Assembly: GCA_002786025.1 (NCBI GenBank)
Contig: NHNW01000008.1
Coordinates: 806,001 to 870,000, forward strand
Source: Zasmidium citrigriseum
Taxonomy: Eukaryota; Ascomycota; Dothideomycetes; Mycosphaerellales; Mycosphaerellaceae
Reading direction: 5' to 3'
Length of the DNA stretch: 64,000 nt
A model generated the notes under the pieces. That model made no database searches. It was not told the origin of the DNA and worked only from the letters and a program-made list of their open reading frames with translations. Positions 41,288 to 53,489 of the stretch are shown here, in pieces. Numbering within the stretch: position 1 is the stretch's first letter; every line of letters starts with the position of its first letter. Position numbers and translations under genes: made by a program.

Positions 41288-43463
41288 GCCGCATGAATCG
41301 TACTTGGGATGAGATGGATGCAAATTGAGGAGAGTTGAAGGGGCGTCGTTTGCAGATTGACAAGTGTGAAATCCTCCCGTACGTGCAAGCTTTTTGTTCC
41401 GCGGAATGAGTAGTAGCTCAAATAAATCAGTTCCAATCAGCAGGCGATCGAGGAGAGGGACTAAAAAGTTCTCATTAGTGAATCCAGGTGAGAAATGATA
41501 ACAGCGACATCATAGCACAACGCTCAGAGAAGACAACAGAGTGTAGCGTAACATCCGTCAAACGCAGGCCGTCCACATCACCGGTCTTGCTCATCACTAA
41601 CAGGCGCCAGCAGAGGATTGGTACTGCAAACACTCTTCGCTGACCGCTTCGAATGGGAAGATGGGTGATGAGTAGTAATGGGAAGAGAAGAGAAAACCAC
41701 GTTTGTGATGGGACGGAGTGATGTTCCTCCCTCGGGATTCTCCGCATCGACCGTTGCAGCGGTTGTCTCGTCACCATCCCTGTCTGTCCGTCTGACAGTC
41801 TTGACTTCATCTTTCAAACAACCACGACCTCTTCTCTACCCTCGGAAACAGATCTAGATTTGATTCTGAAGCAGTTCTGACATGCGAACCGACCCAACGC
41901 TGGACGAATGGATCTCCTGATGCCTATCGAGTCAGGCGTAGCACCACCCCTGCAGAACCTTCACGGTCTCAGTTCGCTTCCGCAGTGACGGGCCCCAGGA
42001 AAAGAGCAGAAAACACTCGAACAGCTCCTGTGGAAGCGTTCGCAGACAAGCACGCGACTTAATGGGAGAGCTCTCCACAGCTTTGAGCTTCTTTGACGCA
42101 GGCCCGAAGTCTCGCGCTCGTGGAACTGAGAAGATTGGAGCTGGGTTTGGGAGCTCGATACAGTCAAGAAGGTGGGACACATACAATATGAACTCACCCT
42201 ACAGCAACTGAACACTTCGAAATCCCCACCAAGCCAAGGCACATGAGTCGCATCATGGTGGTTGAGAGACATCCCTCCCACTTTGGCAAACGCGCTTCCT
42301 TGGACGACACGACTCGAACGCCAGACCATGAATCCTTCGAGGACATGCCCATGCTTGTCCTCGAGGAGTGCCATGCTTCTCGCTGCGACACTTTCGCAAG
42401 TTGTCTAGAAGTATGCAGCGATGAGCTTCGGCTTACCAAGGAAATGACGCTGTTCTGTATTCTCAGCGGTAACAGAGACGCTCTGCAGGCAAGATGGACA
42501 TGTGCACAAGGGCGGAAGCAATACACATGAAGATTGTTGAAACAAGCACAGCGTGAGGTCAGGCCGGCAGAAGCGATACCCCATTGTGGAGACATTGAAG
42601 CAAGTCCCGTTGCGCGGCCTGTTCGGCTCGATCTGAAGGTCATTGGGCTATGGGTCTCCAAAGAAGGTTTGATAATTGGGGTTGTTTTGCTGCTCGTCTA
42701 GAGCCTTTTCTAGTTTTATATATCCTTGCATACCTCGTATGCTGCAGCCACAGGCAGCATACTGAACCATCACAAGTCTCTGCTGTGCCTTCCAACGCTA
42801 TTGGCCTCATGTTACTCAATTCACATGATAACGACCCGTGACGCGGAGATTTGTAGTTGGGTTGGTCACGACTGGCGTAGATAAACAAGTCACGTTTCCG
42901 AGTTGTGAGACTAGACTGCATGCCGGCGCCGATATTGGCGGGTCAAGAGGAGTCTAGTGGGAGCTTGCTGTTCATGCAGGAGAGTGCAGCTTCAGGCACA
43001 CTGCATGGCGATCAACTGGAGTCTGGCGGAGAGGCGCAGCTGTTCCTGACCTCGACGCACTCAGCCATCACGTTCAATTTTCCTTGCTGCAACACCATCG
43101 TCACAAGCGAGACGTCTAGCGAAGGGCTAATTTGCGTCGACAAGAGAGTTTCGTAGACCGGAGGTGGAGTCGTGGGCGAAGTTCGTTTAGAGTGTAGCGG
43201 CGCGCCTGGACCACCTGGCTAGCAGCACACCCGCGTCGTGCTTCTCGAGCGAGCGCTCCTTTACCCATCCCACACCGCAACACCACCCAAAGCCCATCCC
43301 ACCGCTCCCCAATTGCATTCGTCCCCGCCAGCAATCACCAACCCCGACCCATTGCCACCACGACGTCCACGAAAATTCCCGCCGCCGCTCCCCCGCCGCC
43401 CGAAAGGCGGTCGTCCACAACCCGCCAGCAGAGCCCGAGGCGCGGGCTCCCACCTCCGCCAGC
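41288..43463. other. Intergenic region, 2.2 kb
   Basis: No gene is supported. Minus-strand frames at 42661-41932 look somewhat protein-like (MALLEDKHGHVLEGFMVWRS; LPQELFECFLLFSWGPSLRK) and could be a decayed gene, but the frames do not join by clear introns and no domain is recognised. The last 250 bp (C-rich, 43210-43463) is the leader of the casein kinase gene. Confidence 0.4.
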
Positions 43464-44947
43464 ATGGCAGCGAGCACCTCCAGCTCGAGCAATGTAGTCG
43501 GCGTGCACTACCGAGTCGGCAAGAAAATTGGGTACGCATTCGAGGCATTGCCGCAGTGCCAGCCTCAGCTAACAGCCTCTCAGCGAAGGCAGCTTCGGCG
43601 TGATCTTCGAGGGCACCAACCTGCTCAACAATACCCAAGTCGCGATCAAGTTCGAGCCCAGAAAGAGCGATGCACCACAACTACGAGACGAATACCGCAC
43701 CTACAAGATTCTCGTGGGCTGCCGTAAGTCTTCTCCAACCCGATCACGTGATTTGATATTTTGTCTCGTCTGTAGCTAACATACCCCGTACAGCTGGTAT
43801 TCCGAATGTCTACTACTTTGGACAGGAAGGTCTGCACAACATCCTGGTCATTGACCTGCTGGGACCCAGTCTTGAGGACCTTTTCGACCACTGCGGCCGT
43901 CGCTTCTCGATCAAGACCGTCGTCATGGTCGCCAAGCAGATGCTCTCCCGCGTCCAGACCATCCACGAGAAGAACCTCATCTACCGCGACATCAAACCCG
44001 ATAACTTCCTCATCGGTCGTCCGAATACGAAGCAGCAAAACGTTATTCACGTCGTCGACTTCGGCATGGCAAAGCAGTACCGCGACCCGAAAACGAAACA
44101 GCATATCCCTTACAGGGAACGCAAGTCACTTTCCGGTACTGCTCGATACATGAGTATCAACACGCATTTGGGACGCGAGCAGTCTCGACGAGATGACCTC
44201 GAAGCACTGGGCCACGTCTTCATGTACTTCCTACGAGGCGGGCTGCCATGGCAGGGTCTTAAGGCTGCCACCAACAAGCAGAAGTACGAAAAGATTGGGG
44301 AGAAGAAGCAGACCACGGCAATCAAGGATCTGTGTGATGGCTTCCCAGAGGAGTTTAACAAGTACCTCTCATACGTGCGAAACTTGGGCTTCGAGGACAC
44401 ACCAGACTATGACTACCTTCGCGACTTGTTCACCAAAGCGCTCCAAAACACGGGCGAGGTCGAGGACGGCGAGTATGACTGGATGAAGCTCAACAATGGC
44501 AAGGGATGGGACGTGCCTAGTCGCCCTTCCGGGCACGCGCGCGAGCAGGGAAACCCATCAAACGCCGATCTTCATCGCAACAACATGAATCGAGCATCGA
44601 ACACCCCTCAGATTGACAAAGAGAAGCCGCTGCCTAGTAAGCCTGGCGCTGTGCGTCAGCCTACACAGCAACGATCTCAACCAGGTCGCCGTCCCCAGAA
44701 CAGCGCAGACCTTGGCAAGCGTGGTAGCGGGATGCAACTCGAAACTCCCGACCACCGTAGCACGGCGGCGCAATTTCAGAACAGTCGCGCAGACTTGACT
44801 CGTGGCGTGAGCTCCTCAGGGCAGAATGCCAACGCCAATGCGCAGCCGAGCACCCAGACCCCGCAGCGACCAGCTCAACAGCAACAAGCACCGGAGCAGA
44901 AAGATGGCTTCGTGCAAAAGATGTTGAAGGTCCTGTGCTGCGGTTAG
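43464..44947 (+). CDS. yck2: Casein kinase I, plasma-membrane Yck1/2 type
   Basis: Exons 43464-43531, 43584-43723 and 43794-44947, with introns of 52 and 70 bp. The product is 453 residues. All kinase elements are present: the glycine loop GEGSFG (23-28), VAIKFE with Lys45, catalytic YRDIKPDN with Asp135, metal-binding DFG with Asp158, and [15 protein letters not shown], which is casein-kinase-I-specific (no APE). The C-terminal 150 residues are Gln/Pro/Asn-rich and end KMLKVLCCG, the double cysteine that is palmitoylated in yeast Yck1/2 to hold the kinase at the plasma membrane. Family roles are in sugar signalling, endocytosis and polarised growth. The gene is complete. Confidence 0.95.
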
Positions 44948-46614
44948 GTCAGACCGCATGAAAAACTCTACTACCATCAGAAAGAGCACCACCAGCAACA
45001 ATTCCAGCAACAGCTACGGAGCACTTCAGATTCGTGCAGTGGACGGCCTACCCGCACTCGTCAGTCTATTTGTTGCCGGTCGCCATCATTCAGAGTCCAC
45101 TCAGTGTGTCCGCATTTCATCAGGCACAAGGTGGCCAGGTTATCGCAAGCTCGGGCTGCCGTGTGTACATCGAAGTGACAGGGGCTACTCTCAGACTGGA
45201 CTTTCACACGACGATTGGTTCATCGATTGGCCATCCCGGCGGCCCACATCACCTTCATTCATGGCACTGCGCACTATCTCAGACATCACCATGAGGAACG
45301 ACCGCTCCTGTAGCAGCACTGGGAGAGCCATTATCGACTATATGGGAGCGCCAGGTGCAAGGGCAAAGAACCTTCAGAGGGTCTTCGTTAGCAAGACAGT
45401 TGCAACAGTCGATCGTCCTGTCGCTCTCAAGGCTTGCGGACGCCTCTTTCACTGAATAGGCAGTTCGTGTCCAACTGCCATGAGGATGATCGAGCGGCGT
45501 CATCCATATGCTCGCTCGTGCTATCTGATATTAATGTTTCTTTGTGTTCAACCTAGCAGGCGTGGCGTTCGGGGTTTGGTTCTCAGAGCCGTGGAGTTCT
45601 GGACAACGGACGGGCAAAAGGCGACATGGCGGAGGACTGGCATCACCCTAATGGGCATCATCATACATACCCGACACTCAGTGCGGCTCTTGAGAAATTC
45701 TTTCTTCTGTTCTTGGGGCGTGCGGCGGGTCTTTTTGACGGGCATTTTTGCGAGCGTGGTGGAGCGTTCTGAGCGAGCATCTGCATTTCAATCTTTGTTT
45801 CTTCCGAAAAGTCGACACGGTCGTGATAATGCAACTACAACCCAATCAAATAAATGAAAAAACGACAGGAATCGAAAACACATTTGCTTCATTTTCATTC
45901 CTTGATGTCAATTCTGAGGTATCCTAATTGCTTCCGTGACTGGAGATCGATGCACAGACCCCACAATCACATGAAAGCTGTGAAGTTGGGCTCGAAATGA
46001 AACTTTTGTGAAGACTCGTCCTCTCGCACGACCCGCCGTGACATCTGCCTGTCGTCCGGAAGTTTCTGGACCGCAAGCCTCCTCGTACTAAATTCTCGAG
46101 GCTCGCAATGGCCGTATTGAGTCCGCGGTATGGTTTCGGTGACGCTTTCTTTGATCGTGCTTCGAGGCTCGGGGGGCGATTCGGCGGTTGGTGGGGAGGA
46201 GGGTTTTGCAGGTCTTGATGAATGTTATTGGTTGGTGACGATGGTTGTAGTGATACAGGTGTTGAGTTGGAGGCGGATTGAGGGTGGGTGAGAGAGGAGG
46301 CGGGGTCTAGTTGGAAGATGGTGTGTCGGTGCAGTTTGGGGCTGAGAGATGTTAGTGTGGCCTGAGAGTGGTTTGAGAATCTCGCTTACTAGGCTGGAAG
46401 GAGAAGGTGTCGTAGTCGTTGTTGGTCGCTGGGTTTGGTGGCGGTTGGAGGAGATGTCGGACAAGAAGGCAAGGTTTAGTCTCTTCGTATTTGGTGGCTT
46501 GGATGTCTCATCCCACGCAGAGGAAGACGCATGGCCCAGGACGTTCAATGCGTCTTGGTTCGTCTTATGGCTCGTAATAGTGCGTCGTCATGGTTTCTGC
46601 ATGAGAAGCTTCTC
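44948..46614. other. Intergenic region, 1.67 kb
   Basis: 3' flank of the kinase gene and of the convergent F-box-like gene. Short open frames at 44958-45455 and 45480-45857 have no domain. AATAAATGAA near 45848 could be a polyadenylation element. No repeat or RNA gene is seen. Confidence 0.4.
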
Positions 46615-47475
46615 CTATGCGTCGAAAAGCATAAACTCCACAATCTTGAAAAGAGTCTTGATGTCGGATCGGGAAAGCTTGATATTGTCGGTCTCAGATC
46701 GCAGGACTTTCATCCAGCCGCGAATCCGCTTCTCAGTCTCAACAAGACAAGTCTTGCAATCGCCAGGCGTGCTGGAGGCGTTGCGAATCGTAACAGTCGG
46801 AGAGATATCCTTCGTACCGAAGTCGAGATGCAATTCGCCATGTTCAATGCTGTTCAGCTGTATGTGCCGAACCATGGCGAGATGTGTAGCAGGTGCCTTG
46901 TCGAAGAACTTCCGGGAGGGCTCTTGGTACTGGAAGGGATCTCCAAAGCGGCAGGAAAAAGGTGAAAGGCAGAGGCGAAAGGTGACAGACTGGTAGTAAA
47001 GCTCCAAGGTCTCTCGTCGCAATAGTGAGGACGCCTCCGTGATGGGAGGTGGAGTCGGTGATGTAAGGCATTGATCGTTCGACTTCATCAGCCAGGCAAA
47101 ATGAAGCTCGTAAACCGTGACACGGAGCTCTGCAGGCAGGTCGAGGAAGCGATCGAATGTCTGCTCGTCGTCTGCGCTCTCCAGTAGAGCTACAAGCTTC
47201 GAGCGACTGGAGACAGTCTCGTTGGCTCTGGCTAGCTTGCGATGAGTCGAGAAAGCGCTCAACTCAGCGAGAGTGCACCGTTCGTAAGCGAGCAGACCGC
47301 GTTGCTTCCGTGTGAAAAAGTCCTGTGCCCTTGGTCCTAGAGCGAGTAATTGTGGTTCTTCCGCGAAGTTGTCGGCGAGGTAGTCCGCCTCCTGGAGAAT
47401 CTTCAACTTCCAGTAATCGTCATGTTCAGAATGCGAGGATGGATACACTCCAGGTGTATTCCGATGCTGAACCAT
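46615..47475 (-). CDS. F-box-like/2EXR-type fungal protein with SAP-like segment
   Basis: Single frame, 286 residues. An N-terminal helical segment CTLAELSAFSTHRKLARAN...LVALLESAD looks like a SAP-type helix pair. It runs straight into FDRFLDLPAELRVTVYELHF, the F-box-like start found in large families of Dothideomycete proteins. The remainder (ITEASSLLRRETLELYYQSVTFRL; RHIQLNSIEHGELHLDFG) follows the same family pattern. I know of no established function; these families expand rapidly and some may act as SCF adaptors. A TATA box (TATATAAG on the minus strand, about 47559-47552) lies about 80 bp upstream of the ATG. Confidence 0.75.
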   Translation of the reverse strand: MVQHRNTPGVYPSSHSEHDDYWKLKILQEADYLADNFAEEPQLLALGPRAQDFFTRKQRGLLAYERCTLAELSAFSTHRKLARANETVSSRSKLVALLESADDEQTFDRFLDLPAELRVTVYELHFAWLMKSNDQCLTSPTPPPITEASSLLRRETLELYYQSVTFRLCLSPFSCRFGDPFQYQEPSRKFFDKAPATHLAMVRHIQLNSIEHGELHLDFGTKDISPTVTIRNASSTPGDCKTCLVETEKRIRGWMKVLRSETDNIKLSRSDIKTLFKIVEFMLFDA

Positions 47476-47789
47476 CGCAAATGGTAGGTGATTGTGGCTG
47501 CCGAATTTGAGCTACCCAGATTGTTGTTGTGATCTGGCTCTTGTGTATTTCTTATATATTAATGTCAGGTTCGATGGTGATGGCGGTAGGGAATACCTGT
47601 TGACAGCGGGCGAGATCAATGGTACGAGTGATGTGGAAGTCAGAGAGGGGATCACATGTGTTTAGCACATGCAAGCATTAGAATCTGACCATTTGGCCGC
47701 ATGTGAGGTAATGGCTGCATATTCACTCGCTTGAATAACCTGTATGTGATACAAACCGCTTTCCCTAGTCCCTACCTGTAACATTCATT
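47476..47789. promoter_or_regulatory. Upstream region of the F-box-like gene
   Basis: 314 bp between two genes on the minus strand. It has a TATA box at 47552-47559 for the left gene, and the 3' flank of the metallophosphoesterase gene on its right side. Confidence 0.5.
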
Positions 47790-48650
47790 CTACTTCGCAG
47801 CATCTACCAATTCTGTCATTGGGAGGTCGATGATCCAAGGTGCATTGACAGGCTGGTTTGTGTCATCCATGATGGCTGCGTTGATCATCAATGTGTCGTA
47901 GCCGGGAAGAAGCCTGATCTGCTGTAGTTCATCGTCTTTTTGACCGGCCTTTGAGACAGTTGCGGTGACCTCGTCTTCATCGGGGTCTGCCTCCTCCCAG
48001 TTTCGAATTGTTGTGCCGTAACCTTCGTGGATATGACCAAAGCAGTGCATGAGAGGTCGTGAATCAGCAACTGCTTTCAGGAGAGATTCGCAGCCGAGGT
48101 GTTGATTGTGACCAAAATCCAGAATTCCATGAGGAGGGCCGTGCGTCATGACAATGTCCACATCCTCAGGAATTTCCCATCTGTCAGCGTTGCGAGGATA
48201 GCCAAACGCCCAATCGCCGCACTCGGGTTGGTAAGGGGAGACGAAAATGGAGAAAGTTGCTCCGCTTTTCAAGGTGAATTTGTGGAACCCTTCTGTGAGG
48301 TAGGTGATATTCGCGCGCTTGGCGGAAGCGCCTGTCATGAGCTCGATGGCTTGATCGTGCTCCTCAGGGTCGTCATCCTCCTCCAGGTGAGTTTCCCAGT
48401 AAGCACCGTCGAGGCTGATATCGTGGTTACCAGCAATAACGAGTTTGAGGTCGGCGTCCACCTGTTCGAGCATCTTAAGCGCTTTTTTGTAGGCGGAGAG
48501 GCCGCCTACTTGGGTGAGATCGCCGCAGTGCAACAGCACGTCCACTTTGGGCATATCTTTGCAAAGAGGATAGTCTTTACTTGGGTCTCTCTCGAAGTTG
48601 TGGGTGTCCGAAAGGACCATGAAGCGTGCCTTCATAGCGTAGTCTGCCAT
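47790..48650 (-). CDS. Calcineurin-like metallophosphoesterase
   Basis: Intronless, 286 residues. The five metal-binding blocks are in order: SDTHN (14-18), GDLTQ (about 43), GNHD (about 73), THGPPHGILD (about 172) and FGHIHEGYG (about 210). The short form with HGPPHGILD resembles the MPPED1/239FB class, active on cyclic nucleotide or phosphodiester substrates in animals; the substrate in fungi is unknown. There is no signal peptide or membrane helix, so it is probably cytosolic. The acidic insert EEDDDPEEHD is on a loop between blocks. ATG 48650 and the nearby ATG 48635 (MKARF) are both possible starts. Confidence 0.9.
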   Translation of the reverse strand: MADYAMKARFMVLSDTHNFERDPSKDYPLCKDMPKVDVLLHCGDLTQVGGLSAYKKALKMLEQVDADLKLVIAGNHDISLDGAYWETHLEEDDDPEEHDQAIELMTGASAKRANITYLTEGFHKFTLKSGATFSIFVSPYQPECGDWAFGYPRNADRWEIPEDVDIVMTHGPPHGILDFGHNQHLGCESLLKAVADSRPLMHCFGHIHEGYGTTIRNWEEADPDEDEVTATVSKAGQKDDELQQIRLLPGYDTLMINAAIMDDTNQPVNAPWIIDLPMTELVDAAK

Positions 48651-49297
48651 GGTTTCGTCGAGATGGGGAGATGCGAGTGTGAAGTTGTCGAGTTGCTGTC
48701 TTCGCTGAGTAGAGGCAAAGCTTTGATCGAATTCGAAATTTGGAGAATAGAAAAGCTGGCCAGGAGACGGGTGCTGTTGTAGAATATATAGACTTGAGCA
48801 TACTCAGCCTGGAAAATCTGCTGATTATCAGCATCCCCGTTACTCGCTGCTCGTGACTGGGTCTTGAAACTCGTGAAGAGAGCCATGGTACGGCCTAGAA
48901 TTTCTGGGAACACTCGTACACGCACACAGAAATTCACTAATTACCAACCTGACCTTTCTCTGGCGGGACTGTGGCCTGCCAGCTTGCATCGGTTCGGCGG
49001 CTCGAGTAGCAAAGCTCACGCCTTTCTGGAACATACGCTTCGAATTTTTCAGGTCGACTGCGTCACCTGGAATGAGCCCATGATGGCCGACTGTTTGTAG
49101 CTGATGAAGGAGTTCTTGGTTCTCGGGTACTCACATGTGAAGTCTGTTGGCCAGGCGGGTCCACTTCATGGCAACTGGCCAATCAGAGCAGTCGCCGTCC
49201 ACCACTTCAGCTCCTGGCTCTTGACCCTTTCACCTTCCTCCTGTCAACAGCATCAACTTTCAAACTTTTCGCGGATGTGCTATTTATTTGAACAGTC
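48651..49297. promoter_or_regulatory. Divergent intergenic region
   Basis: 647 bp between the metallophosphoesterase and the F-box-like gene to its right. Open frames here have no domain or splice support. TATTTATTTG lies only about 18 bp before ATG 49298, too close to act as a TATA box for that start. Confidence 0.4.
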
Positions 49298-50067
49298 ATG
49301 ATATCACTTGGGAATAAGAAACGGAAGCTCTCGACCATAGCAAACGAAGTGAGTCATTTCTTCACTTCAGAGACGAACAATACAGAGACTGACATTGCCA
49401 GAACCAAATTGATCCCGATCATGCAAAAAGCATCAACGAAACAACCATCATGGACCTCCCAAAAGAGCTCCTATCCCAAATCATCGATTACACTTTAAAC
49501 AACCCCAACCCTATCACCCTCCGCAAACCCCACGAATACCGCTGGGCCAAAGAACTCCAATCCCTCCGCCCCCATCCAACTCCCAACGATCCCAAACGTC
49601 GTCGAACTCGAAAATCCAACCTCCTAAAAATCCTTCTCGTGGATCGAGATTTCTACTTCGCCGGCCTAGAAGCCTACTATTCCAACAACACCTTCCACTT
49701 CGACACGCCATTGGATTTCCGAGAAACCTTCATCGAAACCTTAACCGACCGACATAAGGCTTGCATCAAGCGGCTTGTGATTGACTGGGACTGGTACTGT
49801 ATACACCCAGGACGGACGAAGGTGATGCGTTATTGCCCGCGGGGTGCGTGGGCGCTGGAGCAGGATCTACTGGAGGCCTTTCCGAAGTTGGAGAGTGTGG
49901 TTGTCAATTGTACGATGGAGAGGGAACCGGTGTATTTTGCTGCTGCGAGTAGGGCGAGGGAGGCGAAGACGCAGATTCGGGCGATTGCTTTGAAAGCATG
50001 GCCGAGTAAGGCAGACAAGCTTGAGTTTGTTTTTCCGAAGAGTTGGGGGAGACTTGCTGACATGTGA
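49298..50067 (+). CDS. F-box-like fungal protein
   Basis: Exon 1 is 49298-49348 (17 codons) and exon 2 is 49402-50067; the 53-bp intron has donor GTGAGT, branch CTGAC and acceptor GCCAG. The splice is supported by frame continuity without a stop into MDLPKELLSQIIDYTLNN; a shorter protein from ATG 49450 is the alternative. The product is 238 residues. The F-box-like start is followed by RRRTRKSNLLKILLVDRDFYFAGLEAYYSNNTFHF and a core with CIKRLVIDWDWY, as in Dothideomycete F-box-like families. No further domain is seen. It ends 95 bp before the convergent transporter gene. Confidence 0.7.
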
Positions 50068-50162
50068 TGAGAAAGTGCATTTAGAAAGGGATCTATCATG
50101 AATCGTGTCGAATCTAAGGAAGCCACAACAGTCAGATCACATCATCATTGCCCTCGAATCAT

Positions 50163-51937
50163 TCAAACATCAACCTTCTTCCTCCCCTCCTCCTCAACCT
50201 CCTCCCCAACAGGCTCCACCTCAACCCCCACAAGCACCTTCCCCTCCACCGCCCCAACCCCAGCACTCTCCAGCGCCGTAACCTCCGCCCCAATGCCCTC
50301 CGTCTCAAACTTCCCAAACTTCCACACCCCAACCCTCTTCTCAAACAACTCATCCAACTCCTCAAGACTCCGTCCACTCATCTCCGGCAAGAAAAGCGCA
50401 ACCCAAACTGCCGCCACAACCGCAAAACTCCCCCAAACAAACCCAATTTTCCCCTGCAAGTTCGCATACCCCTCATCTTGGAGGTAAGGAGAAATATACT
50501 GAATCATGAGATTAACGACAAACCCGCAAAACGTCGCGCTCGTCATGGTGCGTTCGCGGAGAGCGGTCGTGGGAGCTTCGGCGCAGGTGATCCAAACACA
50601 GCCCGCCCAGCCGACGGCATCGATGAAGAACCAGACGAAAATCGCCGCCAAAGTCCCCTTCTGCACCGCAGGGTTGGAATTATCCGCATACCCCGTCAGC
50701 CCGCCGACGGTGAATAGACTCGCGGCGACGATGATGCTGGAGGTGAACATCAGGGGTCGCCGGCCTATGCGATCGGCGATGTAGAAGGCGCACGAGTCGG
50801 CCATCATCATGACGAAGTACATGTAGATGAGCATTTTGTATTCGTCGGTGACGCCGATGGCTTGGAAGAGGACGATGGAGTAGGTTGTCATGTAGGAGTT
50901 TCCTTGGGCGGGTTGGAGGCATTGGACGCCGAGGGAGATGAGGGTGCGGCGGAGGTTGGGGCCGCTGGAGAGGGGGTTAGTTGGTTGATAGGGTGAGAGA
51001 TGGGGAGGGAGGCGTACCGGAAGCAGTCCAAGTAACTCGTATCGTTATGCAACAACTTCTGCTCTTCAACACTCGCACCGATAAGCTGTGTCTCTTTCTC
51101 AATGACAGCATCTGGAGTTCCCCTCCTTAGATACTTCAACACTCTGATCGCTTCCTGTTCCCGACCTTGGGAGATGAGCCACCTCGGCGACTCAGGCAAA
51201 ATGAAACCGCCAACAATCATGATGACCGGGATGACGAACTGCAAGATCAGAACGACCCTGTAGGCCCACTGATCCGTCCGCTCGTTCATGGCGTAGTTGA
51301 CAGTGACAGCGACCAAGCCGCCAAAGAGCAGGACGAATTGGTACGTGTTGACGAAGGATCCTCTCCACTTGGCTGGGGAGATCTCGCCGAGATAGATGGG
51401 AACGATACTGCCAACTCATTAGCACCCTCTCCCACCATCCAATGTATGAGTCGGACTTACTTGCAAATAACCCCCATACTCAACCCATTAACAATCCTCC
51501 CCACAAGCACCTGCCAAAAACTGCTCATCGCCGTCGCCTGGATCAAAATCCCAACAATAGCCACCGCGGCGGCGATCCAGAAACTCCGGATTCGGCCCCA
51601 TTTATTGCCCATATATCCCGCGATCAGAGTCCCACAGGCGATGGCGGCTGTTGGAGTTCCTGAAGCGATGGACTGCCAGGTCGTGGGGATGATGTAGGTC
51701 TTTGTGACTTCGTCGAAGCGGCCGAAGTCCCGTTGGAATTGGGCCATGCCGAGGAAACCGGACCAGTAGTTGAGGTCGAGGCCGTAGGACATGCCGGCGA
51801 GCTTGGGGCAGTTAGTCGAGGGGTTTGGTGGCTGGATGGGAGGGACGTACGGAGGCATAGCCTGCTGTCATGAGCAGCGGCCAGGTGAGTTCTCGACCGA
51901 AGTCGTTCTTCGTTTTGCGGAACCATTGGGAGACCAT
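50163..51937 (-). CDS. MFS sugar transporter
   Basis: Four exons: 51937-51851, 51801-51461, 51407-51018 and 50964-50163, with introns of 49-53 bp. The product is 539 residues with about twelve membrane helices. Sugar-porter signatures are present: GYMGNKWGRIRSFW (after helix 2), IYLGEISPAKWRG (helix 4-5 loop), PESPRWLI (after helix 6), ADRIGRRPLMF (helix 8-9 loop) and PEMSGRSLEELDELFE (after helix 12). It should import a hexose, disaccharide or similar sugar with protons across the plasma membrane; the exact substrate cannot be read from sequence. The C-terminal cytosolic tail of about 60 residues is Gly/Val/Glu-rich. All splice sites keep frame. Confidence 0.94.
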
Positions 51938-52465
51938 GATGGTGGCTGAGAATTGCTCGAGGCAGAATTGGGCGAAGGGATTGGGAGGTGGAATAAGGAA
52001 AGGTACTGATGAGGTTGGGTATATCTACCAACCTACCTGACGCACGGTTGACTCCAGATACTGATATCGAATGCTGGCTAGATGCCGAGTTCGCCGCTAT
52101 CGTGGAGAAAGCCATGTGGGAGTTGTGATAGACGGCTGGGTGATCGGCGGATAAGAATAGGCGGAGTGGTACCGTAGTGGGCAAGATTGCAGAAGACCTG
52201 TGAGTCTTGCATCATGTTGCTTTGTGTTTCGACACAATACTGGAAAGTCAAAAGTAATTTTTTCAGCTTCGTGACAATACCGAAAATGTTGTCTGGCTAT
52301 TATACAATTAGTAGTCTTGATGTTGGCCAGTCCTATGGTATCTGGGGGCTCGGATCGCTTTGGCCGCGGCCAGCTCATCCTCGACTGGGGTAAGCCATAT
52401 CTGATAGGCGACGGATGCAACCTCGCATCCTCGTTTGCCGCAAGACTTCAGCACGCTGAGCCCGA
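51938..52465. other. Intergenic, 528 bp
   Basis: Promoter side of the transporter gene and 3' flank of the next gene. No other feature is supported. Confidence 0.45.
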
Positions 52466-53489
52466 TTAGACGGCATGTGAACCGGCAGCAGCTCTGTAGA
52501 AGTCTAGAAGTTCCTTGCCGAGCTCTGTCTCCTCCTCGCCAGCGCCATCAGTTGCGCCCAATTCTCGAGCCTTCGCGTTGAATGCATCCTGTTGCTTTGA
52601 GAAGCGATCTTTGTCGAAGTTCTTCGGCCACCCATACTCCTGGTAGATTCGTAGCTTGGCCCAAGAGCGGTTGTGAGCTGCCTTGTGTGCGACCAGATAG
52701 CCAGCATACAAGTGCTCGATGGGTTCGGCGGCAAGACCAGCAGCATCCCACTCTCTCCTCTGCTTCTCAAGTCTCGCCTGGATGTCTTTCGCGATTGCAG
52801 ACTCCGGGTTGGCCAGGTCTTTCTCATCGTAGTCGAGCTTGGGCTCGATCTGCCAGCCGCGCTGGTTCCGCCATGGAATCCACTCCAGTGCGCGTATCTT
52901 CCGTACCCACTCGTCAAAGAAAAGACCTACTGGATATCGTTCGCATGTGCTCCATTTCGACGGATGCCACTCTGTGACAGTCTCTAAAGAGCGGTTAGTG
53001 TTCGTGGGAGGAAGTCGAAATCGAAGCACGTGACTTACTATCGTTGAGATCGTAGGCCAAGTTAAAGCCCAGTGGTGTCGTTGCAGTTGCTATCTTGAAT
53101 GAAGTAGGAGGCAACTTCTGATCAGTGTCTGGCCCGATATCTCTTGATTCGTCGTATCGACCAGGACCAAGTAGGTACGAAGTGGCAGAACTTGTAGGCG
53201 TAATGGGTATGCCTTCGATATGACTCGACAGCTTCTGCTGCTCACGGAGGATGTCATTCGTGAAACAAGGCAGTCTGCCGATTAACTCAATCGTCTCCGG
53301 CGCCAAGCCCGCTGCTCGAAGAGGAACAACTGCAATAGGATCCTTCGGGATTCCGTGTGGTGGCACCTGCACGTCGATGTTCTGGACGTAGCCGGCGTCG
53401 ATGAGGGCGCTAAAGACCGCTTCCAAGCCGGATATGACCTCTGCATGCTCGGCGGCAATGCCACTCGGGGTGGTGGTGAGTTCGCTCAT
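52466..53489 (-). CDS. Conserved-looking fungal protein of unknown function
   Basis: Exons 53489-53039 and 52983-52466; the 55-bp intron has donor GTAAGT and acceptor CTTTAG. The join gives LAYDLNDKTVTEWHPSKWST and the product is 322 residues. The N-terminal half has a helical start (AEHAEVISGLEAVFSALIDAG) and the phrase PLRAAGLAPETIELIGRLPC. The C-terminal half is rich in Trp and charged residues (VRKIRALEWIPWRNQRGW; EPIEHLYAGYLVAHKAAHNR; YQEYGWPKNFDKDRF). I recognise no catalytic motif; the residue pattern resembles fungal proteins with a knob-like alpha/beta fold that carry no assigned function. No signal peptide or membrane helix. Confidence 0.75.

Noticed and set aside
41932..42661. Minus-strand frames resembling a split gene
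   Set aside because: Fragments are in three frames and no pair of splice sites joins them without stops; no domain is recognised.
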